Shown here one piece after another: positions 8,005-14,401 of a DNA stretch of 37,374 nt (positions are counted from its first letter, which is position 1; the number at the start of each line of letters is the position of its first letter). Position numbers and translations under genes: made by a program. The notes under the pieces were generated by a model. It made no database searches. It was not told the DNA's origin and worked only from the letters and a program-made list of their open reading frames with translations. The DNA comes from Crocosphaera sp. (GTDB lineage: Bacteria > Cyanobacteriota > Cyanobacteriia > Cyanobacteriales > Microcystaceae), in the NCBI RefSeq assembly GCF_030064895.1, contig NZ_JASJEB010000084.1, positions 1 through 37,374 on the forward strand. The letters run 5' to 3'.

Positions 8005-9657
8005 TTATTCCCAAATCTTACAACTTAAATCTCCTGCTTTTTGAGAAAAACGGATATTTTCCTCATAATCAACCGGACAATCAATCACCGCCGGAACTCC
8101 TTGTTCTAAAGCAGTTTTCAAAGTAGGAACTAAATCATCAGCCGATTCGACACGATACCCTTTTAAGCCCATACTTTCCGCAAATTTAACAAAGTCTGGA
8201 TTAGTAAACTTAATAAAAGAAGACTGACCAAATTGATTAATTTGCTTCCATTCAATTAAACCATAACCATTGTCATTGAAAATCAGGGTAACAAAAGGAG
8301 TACCGGCACGTAAAGCCGTTTCTAACTCCTGACAGTTCATCATAAAACCGCCGTCCCCTGTTACTGCAACCACCCTCTTATCAGGGGCCACCAACTTAGC
8401 AGCGATCGCCCCAGGAATAGCGATACCCATAGCTGCAAACCCATTAGAAATGAGACAGGTATTAGGACTATCAGAATGATAATGACGGGCCATCCACATT
8501 TTATGGGCCCCCACATCGGAGATAACAATATCTTCTGGTCCCATCACCTGACGCAGATCGTAGATGATTTTTTGTGGTTTAATGGGGAACCCTTCATCAT
8601 GGGCATAATTTTCATATTCTGTCACCAACTGAGTCCGTACACCAGTAGCGACAGAGGTTGATTTTCCTTGACGATCAGCCCGTTTTAAAATATCCATCAA
8701 AGAATCGCTAATATCCCCCACCACTTCCACAGAAGGGATATAACTGCTATCAATTTCCGCCGGTTCCATGCCAATATGGATAATGGGTGTTGACCCTTCT
8801 GGGTTCCATTTTTTGGGGGAATATTCGATTAAATCATAGCCCACAGCAATGACGAGATCGCTTTGTTCAAAGGCGCAAGTAATGACATCTCGTTGTTGCA
8901 AACCCACAGTCCACAAGGAGAGAGGATGGGTGTAAGGAACCGCCCCTTTCCCCATAAAAGTATTAGCCACAGGAATATTTAAAGTGGTGGCAAACTCCGT
9001 TAAAGCTTCACTAGCCTGGGCCCGAATGGTGCCATTTCCCACTAAAATCAAAGGGTTTTTGGCCTTAGAAATAGCCATAGCTGCAGCGTTTAAACTACGA
9101 TAAGAAGCGTAGGTTTTCTCTTGTGCGTCCCGTTTTAAAGGTTTACCCTCTACCGGCATCGCTGCGATATTTTCGGGGAGATCGATATGAACTGCCCCAG
9201 GTTTCTCGCTTTGGGCCAATTTAAAGGCTTTACGGGTGATTTCCGGGGTAATACTGGGACGAACGATCTGTTTATTCCATTTTGTTACCGGTGCAAACAT
9301 GGCCACCAAGTCCAGATATTGATGGGACTCGATGTGCATTCTGTCTGTTCCCACCTGTCCTGTAATCGCTACTAAGGGCGCACCATCTAGGTTAGCATCG
9401 GCCACCCCCGTCATCAAATTTGTTGCCCCCGGTCCAAGGGTAGATAGACAGACCCCGGCTTTACCGGTTAGTCGGCCATAGACATCAGCCATAAATGCGG
9501 CCCCTTGTTCGTGACGAGTGGTGATAAATTGAATAGAAGAGTCTTTGAGTGCTTCAAGGATATGTAAGTTTTCTTCCCCTGGCAAGCCAAAAATGTACTC
9601 TACCCCTTCATTTTCGAGGCATTTTACCAATAATTCGGCTGTGTTCATTTCCCCCAT
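8005..9657 (-). CDS. 2-oxoglutarate decarboxylase (acetolactate-synthase-like ThDP enzyme)
   Basis: A 550-residue thiamine-diphosphate enzyme. HEQGAAF carries the cofactor-activating Glu (E50), GPGATN lies in the N-terminal third, and the ThDP/Mg motif runs from GDGGFMMN (about 434) to NDNGYG. By sequence alone it would be called acetolactate synthase large subunit. It sits directly downstream, on the same strand, of a succinic-semialdehyde dehydrogenase. That is the arrangement of the pair characterised in Synechococcus PCC 7002 (A2770/A2771), which converts 2-oxoglutarate to succinic semialdehyde plus CO2 and then to succinate, closing the cyanobacterial TCA cycle. The sequence also closely resembles what I recall of A2770. 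ATG 9657 has AGGGA about 9 bases upstream; ATG 9648 (MNTAELL) is an alternative start. Confidence 0.85.
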   Translation of the reverse strand: MGEMNTAELLVKCLENEGVEYIFGLPGEENLHILEALKDSSIQFITTRHEQGAAFMADVYGRLTGKAGVCLSTLGPGATNLMTGVADANLDGAPLVAITGQVGTDRMHIESHQYLDLVAMFAPVTKWNKQIVRPSITPEITRKAFKLAQSEKPGAVHIDLPENIAAMPVEGKPLKRDAQEKTYASYRSLNAAAMAISKAKNPLILVGNGTIRAQASEALTEFATTLNIPVANTFMGKGAVPYTHPLSLWTVGLQQRDVITCAFEQSDLVIAVGYDLIEYSPKKWNPEGSTPIIHIGMEPAEIDSSYIPSVEVVGDISDSLMDILKRADRQGKSTSVATGVRTQLVTEYENYAHDEGFPIKPQKIIYDLRQVMGPEDIVISDVGAHKMWMARHYHSDSPNTCLISNGFAAMGIAIPGAIAAKLVAPDKRVVAVTGDGGFMMNCQELETALRAGTPFVTLIFNDNGYGLIEWKQINQFGQSSFIKFTNPDFVKFAESMGLKGYRVESADDLVPTLKTALEQGVPAVIDCPVDYEENIRFSQKAGDLSCKIWE

Positions 9658-9682
9658 GTGAGTTTTCCCTTATGTTGATGAT

Positions 9683-9726
9683 AATAACTTGAGTTCGGAG
9701 TTCGGAGTTCGGAGTTCGGAGTTCGG
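9683..9726 (+). repeat. Heptamer tandem repeat (GAGTTCG)x5 with AATAACTT flank
   Basis: Five exact head-to-tail copies of GAGTTCG occupy 9691-9725, preceded by AATAACTT. It lies just upstream of the decarboxylase start codon, inside the operon gap. The array matches the class of short tandemly repeated repetitive (STRR) heptamers known from cyanobacteria. The same array with the same flank occurs inverted at 37334-37374. Confidence 0.9.
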
Positions 9727-9793
9727 TCTTTTTTAACCCTTGATTTTGACAAGTAGTGTTTTAAATTCCCTTATATCGAACTCAGGTCAACAG

Positions 9794-9834
9794 CGACTCC
9801 CGAAATTTTGGTCTTTAAACCTTTTCGGGAGTCG
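9794..9834. repeat. 12-bp perfect inverted repeat in the SSADH-decarboxylase gap
   Basis: CGACTCCCGAAA (9794-9805) pairs perfectly with TTTCGGGAGTCG (9823-9834). The 17-base loop contains a smaller GGT/ACC pairing. On the minus strand it follows the dehydrogenase stop by about 78 bases. No T-run follows, so it may be an RNA-stability or attenuation structure between the two genes rather than a classical terminator. Confidence 0.6.
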
Positions 9835-9911
9835 AAGATGGATTAGCAAATTTCTCTTAGTCTAATTTAACGAAAGATCCTTGACAAAAACCACTATTTA
9901 TGATGAAATCC

Positions 9912-11279
9912 TCACTTAATCCAGACAGTTTTAACATTGAGAAATTCTTGCATCCCTTCAATGCTTAATTCTCGTCCGTAACCCGATCGCTTGATTCCAC
10001 CGAAAGGTAGGCGCGGATCGGATTTGACCATACCATTAATGAAGACGCATCCTGCTTCGATCTCGTCGATCAATCGTTCTTGTTCGTTGGGATCATTCGT
10101 CCAGGCACTGGCACCTAAGCCAAAGATGGTATCATTAGCTAGTTCGATGGCTTCGTCCATATCTTTAACTCGGAAGAGTAAAGCTACTGGACCAAAGAAC
10201 TCATCGTAATATCCCGGAGAATCTACGGGAATATCCGTTAAAATGGTAGGCGGATAAAAGTAACCGGAGCGATCGGCGATCGCTTGACCCCCTAATACTA
10301 TTTTGCCTCCTTTTGTCACAGTTTCTTGAACTTGTTGATCTAATTCGAGTAACATCGAAGCGTTGGCCAATGGTCCGATGTCTGTGTCTTCGTTCATGGG
10401 ATCACCCACTTTCAGGGCTTTAAATTTTTCGGTGAGTAAAGCTTGGAATTGATCGGCGATAGACTCGGCTAAAATAAAGCGTTTGGCCGCGATGCAAGAC
10501 TGACCATTATTTAACATCCTGGCTGTTACGGCAGTAGTAGCGGCGGCTTCGATATCGGCACTTTCTAAGACGATAAAGGGATCACTGCCCCCTAATTCTA
10601 AAACGGTTTTCTTAATTTGTTTACCGGCAGCAGAGGCTAAACTTGCCCCGGCTGGTTCACTTCCTGTTAAAGTAGCTGCTTTGACTCTGGGATCGTTAAT
10701 AATAGCTTCTACTTGAGATGCGCCGATAAGTAGGGTTTGGAAACTGCCTTGAGGGAACCCTGCTTCTTTAAGAATGGCTTCCACAGCTAAGGCGCATTGA
10801 GGGACGTTAGAGGCGTGTTTGAGAATGCCAATGTTTCCGGCCATCAAAGCAGGGGCAGCGAAGCGAAATACTTGCCAGAGGGGAAAATTCCAGGGCATTA
10901 CGGCTAAAATAATCCCTAATGGTTGATAACGGATAAAGCTACGACTGGCATCGGTTTGTGCTTCTACGTCTTTGAGAAAGTTGGCTGCGTTTTCTGCGTA
11001 GTAACGACAAACTAAGGCGCATTTTTTGGCTTCTGCGATCGCACTTTTGATCGGTTTACCCATTTCTAGGGTCATTATTTCCCCTAGTTTACGTTGATCT
11101 CGTTCCAAAATATCGGTAGCAGCATTCAACCATTGACTTTTTTGTTCCAGGGAAATTTTTCGATACTGTTTGAAAGTAGTTTGAGCTAAAGCTAGTTTAA
11201 CTTCAATTTCTTCTGCTGTAAGCGGTTTAAACGTTTGAATAGTTTCTCCCGTTGCTGGGTTAACTGTAGCGATACCCAT
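9912..11279 (-). CDS. gabD: Succinic-semialdehyde dehydrogenase (NAD(P)+)
   Basis: A 455-residue aldehyde dehydrogenase. Visible are PWNFPLWQVFRF (cofactor/substrate tunnel), the general-base Glu in LELGGSDP (E228) and the catalytic Cys in NNGQSCIAAKRF (C262). The C-terminal segment LPFGGIKRSGYGREL is typical of the succinic-semialdehyde class. It oxidises succinic semialdehyde to succinate in the cytoplasm. As the upstream gene of the pair with the 2-oxoglutarate decarboxylase, it forms the second step of the TCA bypass. A strong Shine-Dalgarno AGGAGG (minus strand, 11284-11289) lies 4 bases before the ATG. The 254-base gap to the next gene contains a heptamer array and a hairpin, so the downstream gene may also have its own regulation. 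Confidence 0.88.
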   Translation of the reverse strand: MGIATVNPATGETIQTFKPLTAEEIEVKLALAQTTFKQYRKISLEQKSQWLNAATDILERDQRKLGEIMTLEMGKPIKSAIAEAKKCALVCRYYAENAANFLKDVEAQTDASRSFIRYQPLGIILAVMPWNFPLWQVFRFAAPALMAGNIGILKHASNVPQCALAVEAILKEAGFPQGSFQTLLIGASQVEAIINDPRVKAATLTGSEPAGASLASAAGKQIKKTVLELGGSDPFIVLESADIEAAATTAVTARMLNNGQSCIAAKRFILAESIADQFQALLTEKFKALKVGDPMNEDTDIGPLANASMLLELDQQVQETVTKGGKIVLGGQAIADRSGYFYPPTILTDIPVDSPGYYDEFFGPVALLFRVKDMDEAIELANDTIFGLGASAWTNDPNEQERLIDEIEAGCVFINGMVKSDPRLPFGGIKRSGYGRELSIEGMQEFLNVKTVWIK

Positions 11280-11640
11280 GTTTCCTCCTAAATTCCCTTA
11301 TTGTTGACAATTTTAGTTATTCTTTCCTAGTGTGATATAACTACACTTAGGTTAGGGCTTTTTTTGGGAATTTTTAATATCTATTTCTAGCTTTACTCTT
11401 TATAAAGAGCATAAACTAGAAAATTAATATTTCTCTACATAAGTTTGTTTGTTGCAATAAATTGTCTTATCATGCTGATATAAGTGTATTTATTTTGATT
11501 AAATGGATTTCTTATGAACCAATAATCCCCCGTTATGCCTTTAGATTAACGGGGGCTTGATGCTGCTCCCAAAAAACTACCTAATATTATCTAAAATTAC
11601 TCATATCAGTAGCTAAATTTCATAAATAGGTAGGTTATCA
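11280..11640. other. Gene-free stretch with a palindrome and a strong hairpin
   Basis: No coding frame is convincing here. CTCTTTATAAAGAG (11396-11409) is a perfect 14-bp palindrome about 120 bases upstream of the dehydrogenase start and could be an operator. CCCCCGTTA (11527-11535) and TAACGGGGG (11547-11555) form a perfect 9-bp stem with an 11-base loop. That hairpin may mark the left side of the mobile patch or be a small dispersed repeat. Confidence 0.5.
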
Positions 11641-11848
11641 ATGGATAATTGATAATTGATAATTGACAATGGATAATTAATTAATTCGGCTTAAAACCTC
11701 TCCTTCTTGGTGCAGTTCCTCTTTGATGGAAAACACCAAGACCGGACTGCACCGCTTTTAGGGAGAAAAAGGTAAAAAACGTGACTTCCCATCCAATCCT
11801 CTTCTCTTTAGGGAGAGGTAATTATCCATTATCCATTGTCCATTATTG
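11641..11848. mobile_element. Foldback (MITE-like) element framed by inverted heptamer arrays
   Basis: Copies of GATAATT and variants (11643-11677) are answered in reverse by AATTATC and CATTATC/CATTGTC copies (11820-11847). Inside them ACCTCTCC (11696-11703) pairs with GGAGAGGT (11812-11819). The core holds two competing hairpins: CTTGGTG (11706-11712) with CACCAAG (11734-11740), and GGTGCAGT (11709-11716) with ACTGCACC (11746-11753). No protein is encoded. It lies directly upstream of tnpB and could be a non-autonomous element or part of the transposon's left end. Confidence 0.5.
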
Positions 11849-11915
11849 AATGTCTTAAAAACTTCAATATGATACAATTAAACTTAAAGGTTTTGGTCAT
11901 TATCTCAAAAATGCC

Positions 11916-13112
11916 ATGTTGTTAGGCTTTAAAACCCAACTTAAATTAAATCAAACCCAAGGTCAACAACTGGCACGTCATGCAGGTGTCGCTCGTCATG
12001 CGTATAATTGGGGAAATGATTTATGTCTCGCTATTTTAGACCATAATAAGAGTTGTTCAGACTCGGAAAAAATCAAGTTTCCTACAGGGATTGATTTACA
12101 CAAATGGTTAAATAAATTAGTCAAACCTAAAAATGAGTGGTATTACGAGGTATCAAAATGCGCTCCACAATTTGCCCTGAGACATTTAGCGTCTGCTTGG
12201 CGTTATTGCTTTAGCAAAAAGAAAAAAAGACCAAGATTTAAAAAGAAGGGACGACATGATAGTTTTACTTTAGATGGAACTATTCGGATTTTATCTTCTC
12301 ATTTAATCCAAGTTCCCGTCATAGGGAAACTGAAAACTTATGAGAGATTACCTACTATCTATCAACCGAAAAATATTACAATCAGTAGAGAAGCTGATCG
12401 TTGGTTTATTTCCTTTAGAATAGAGGTAGAGTCCATAGCTACGGACAAAGAAGTAGATGTAGTAGGGATAGATTTGGGAGTAAAAACCTTAGCAACCCTA
12501 TCTACAGGAGAAGTTTTTGAAGGAGCATACTCTTATAAAAAACTATCAGCTAAATTAGCTAAACTTCAAAGAGAATTAAGCAGAAAAAGCTTCGGTTCTT
12601 CTAACTACCAAAAAGCTAAGTTAAAAGTTCAGAAACTTCATAGAAGAATTGCTAATCTCAGAAAAGATACATTACATAAATTGACATCACACTTAAGCAA
12701 AAACCACGCAGTCAATGTGATAGAAGATTTGAATGTATCAGGAATGATGGCTAATCATAAATTAGCGAAAGCCATAGCAGATATGGGGTTTTATGAGTTC
12801 AGAAGACAGTTAGAATACAAAAGTAAATTATATGGTTCAAAACTGGTGATAGTAGATAGATTTTATCCTTCAAGTAAAACTTGTTCTAACTGTGGAGAAA
12901 AAAAAGACTCATTGCTATTATCACAAAGAGTGTTTTGTTGTGAAAAATGTCATTATCAAATAGATAGGGATTTAAACGCAGCAAAAAACCTGGAAAAACT
13001 AGGCCGAGCTACGGCCAAAGTTACGCCTGTGGACAAGTCAGAGCCGACTCCCTTGGATGAAGCAGGAAGTAAAATAAACTCAAACCGAGTTATCATGAGC
13101 CTAAAAACCTGA
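11916..13112 (+). CDS. tnpB: TnpB, RNA-guided nuclease of an IS200/IS605-type element
   Basis: A 398-residue OrfB/TnpB. It begins with the family's MLLGFKTQLKLNQTQ segment and HAGVARHAYNWG, then a basic stretch KKKKRPRFKKKG. The RuvC-like active site looks intact: Asp186 in GIDLGVKTLAT, Glu270 in VIEDLNVSGM and Asp352 in IDRDLNAAKNL. The zinc ribbon has CSNC and CEKC pairs. TnpB proteins cut DNA guided by an RNA made from the element's right end and help retain the transposon. No TnpA (Y1 transposase) gene is nearby, so the element would depend on one elsewhere. The next gene starts 9 bases after the stop. An ATG start at 11916 gives full family length. Confidence 0.92.
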   Translation: MLLGFKTQLKLNQTQGQQLARHAGVARHAYNWGNDLCLAILDHNKSCSDSEKIKFPTGIDLHKWLNKLVKPKNEWYYEVSKCAPQFALRHLASAWRYCFSKKKKRPRFKKKGRHDSFTLDGTIRILSSHLIQVPVIGKLKTYERLPTIYQPKNITISREADRWFISFRIEVESIATDKEVDVVGIDLGVKTLATLSTGEVFEGAYSYKKLSAKLAKLQRELSRKSFGSSNYQKAKLKVQKLHRRIANLRKDTLHKLTSHLSKNHAVNVIEDLNVSGMMANHKLAKAIADMGFYEFRRQLEYKSKLYGSKLVIVDRFYPSSKTCSNCGEKKDSLLLSQRVFCCEKCHYQIDRDLNAAKNLEKLGRATAKVTPVDKSEPTPLDEAGSKINSNRVIMSLKT

Positions 13113-13125
13113 TGGGTAAGTTTGA
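12990..13125 (+). ncRNA. Candidate omega RNA (guide scaffold) overlapping the tnpB 3' end
   Basis: In TnpB elements the guide RNA arises from the 3' end of tnpB and the transposon right end. Here that stretch contains a stable hairpin GGCCG (13002-13006) / CGGCC (13012-13016), and the reading frame past the last catalytic Asp looks unconstrained. Exact ends cannot be set from one copy, so the coordinates are approximate and the call is mostly inference. Confidence 0.3.
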
Positions 13126-13529
13126 GTAAGTTTTATATAGCGGATCCAGTTGTAAACTCCCTTGAACGATTTTACCCCATCGAAACAATGCAGCCCCCCA
13201 CGACATTTCACTCCTCAATCATCAAGGTTCATGCTAAAAACCCTGATGCCCCTAGTCATTGGCGTTTAGCTGGTAAATACTTCATCAAAATGTTTGCTGG
13301 TTCCGTTGTCTCGGGTGGTGTCCCTGAAACAGTAATCAAATGGGGTAAATTTTACCTTAATGAGGCAAGAATAATTGAGATCCCCCCGTGGTCTGCTGAC
13401 TTTAGTATTGAGTTTCAGATTCCTTACTGGCATAGAAAAATGCAAATCACTATGTGGGAGTATATCGGACCGAATACTAACACCATTCACCGAAAACTTG
13501 ACGACCTTATTGGCAACCCAATGTCCTAA
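13122..13529 (+). CDS. Unrecognised 135-residue protein, possible phage-derived
   Basis: I do not recognise a family. The frame opens at TTG 13122, only 9 bases after tnpB, and has an in-frame stop immediately upstream. Either TTG is used or the original 5' end was removed when the tnpB element arrived. The product is soluble, with many aromatic and Pro residues, for example HWRLAGKYFIKMFAG, PPWSADFSIEFQIPYWH and MWEYIGPN. It reads like a compact beta-rich structural or binding protein. It is followed 14 bases later by a small membrane protein and then a murein-hydrolase-like protein, all on the same strand. Base composition is clearly richer in G+C than the flanking cyanobacterial genes, which suggests transfer from a phage or plasmid. 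Confidence 0.5.
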   Translation: MSKFYIADPVVNSLERFYPIETMQPPTTFHSSIIKVHAKNPDAPSHWRLAGKYFIKMFAGSVVSGGVPETVIKWGKFYLNEARIIEIPPWSADFSIEFQIPYWHRKMQITMWEYIGPNTNTIHRKLDDLIGNPMS

Positions 13530-13543
13530 ATAACGAGGTTTGA

Positions 13544-13753
13544 ATGTTTAGAAACAAAGACAGATTCCCGACTGGTAAACCAGACCCCCCCACCTTCTCT
13601 CAGATTTGCTTAGCCTTAATGGTAATAATCTGTGCCGTTGGTTTTACTTCCTCACTTTCCGAATTTAGGTCTATTAATGACAAATTAAGGTATGAAGAAC
13701 AAAACCAAGAGTACGTATTGCCTGAAATCGCTGTGCCAGAACGTCGTAGGTAG
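13544..13753 (+). CDS. Small single-TM membrane protein of the lysis-like cassette
   Basis: A 69-residue frame whose product has a short hydrophilic N-terminus (MFRNKDRFPTGKPDPP), one hydrophobic helix (about residues 19-38, ICLALMVIICAVGF) and a charged C-terminal tail with FRSINDKLRYEEQNQEY. This is an N-in/C-out small membrane protein of holin or spanin size, though no family is identifiable. Its last 62 bases overlap the start of the next gene in another frame, an overlap style seen in phage lysis genes. It begins 14 bases after the preceding frame. G+C is higher than in neighbouring chromosomal genes. Confidence 0.45.
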   Translation: MFRNKDRFPTGKPDPPTFSQICLALMVIICAVGFTSSLSEFRSINDKLRYEEQNQEYVLPEIAVPERRR

Positions 13754-14339
13754 TTTTAGCGAATATTATTTGCTGCTATTCGTTGCTGCGATCGCGTCCT
13801 CAATCTTCTTTCTATTTTCCCTGTTTGATACTGTTAGTTCAATCCCAGATATAAGGGTTGAAACTATTGTCAAGGAAGTTAAGGTTAATTACTCAAAGTA
13901 TCCTAAAATCCTAGTCTTTGTAGGGGATAAGGGGAACAGAGGAAAGGGAAAATTAGTTGCAGTAAATACTAAAGAGGGAAGTCTGGACGGGGCTTGGGAC
14001 GCAATCAGTGGAGTTGGTGGAAGGGAAGATCAAAGGATGTCCGGTCCAATCCCCTCCCAACCGACGGTTAACGTGATTCACTACACCGTCCATACTTCTC
14101 CCCTCACCCTATCCAATCCTGGCATTGCTGGCAAGTTCTACAAGATCAATCCTCACCTGATTACTATTCGTGGCCAGACCCGTGGTGATTTCGGCATTCA
14201 CGCCGATAGAAACGTCCCTGGAACGGCTGGATGTGTCGGTATTGAATCGGAGGTTGACTGGCAAGCTTTTAAAGCCCTCATGGCTGACTACAAGGAAAGT
14301 GGACTTAAGGAAGTGCCATTACTCGTTTCCTACCGTTAG
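13692..14339 (+). CDS. Membrane-anchored L,D-transpeptidase/Tlde1-like murein enzyme
   Basis: A 215-residue protein with one N-terminal membrane helix (about residues 26-45) followed by an external domain. The domain has ILVFVGDKGNRGKGKLVAV, then MSGPIPSQP (compare the GPIP motif of DUF2778/Tlde1 proteins), and a catalytic-looking segment FGIHADRNVPGTAGCVGI with His170 and Cys181. His followed by a GC motif is the signature of L,D-transpeptidase-fold enzymes and their phage or effector relatives, which act on peptidoglycan cross-links. The His-Cys spacing is shorter than in classical YkuD enzymes. Start choice is uncertain because ATG 13692 overlaps the upstream gene by 62 bases and the Shine-Dalgarno is close. 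G+C-rich composition and neighbours suggest a phage lysis cassette or a secreted murein effector. Confidence 0.6.
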   Translation: MKNKTKSTYCLKSLCQNVVGSFSEYYLLLFVAAIASSIFFLFSLFDTVSSIPDIRVETIVKEVKVNYSKYPKILVFVGDKGNRGKGKLVAVNTKEGSLDGAWDAISGVGGREDQRMSGPIPSQPTVNVIHYTVHTSPLTLSNPGIAGKFYKINPHLITIRGQTRGDFGIHADRNVPGTAGCVGIESEVDWQAFKALMADYKESGLKEVPLLVSYR

Positions 14340-14401
14340 CGATCGCAAATCATCTGGGTATTACTTTAAAATAAATTAACGATGATTACATCAATTTAAA
14401 A

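Noticed and set aside
8005-9657. Biosynthetic acetolactate synthase (ilvB)
   Set aside because: Adjacency to succinic-semialdehyde dehydrogenase and close likeness to the characterised 2-oxoglutarate decarboxylase favour the TCA-bypass enzyme.
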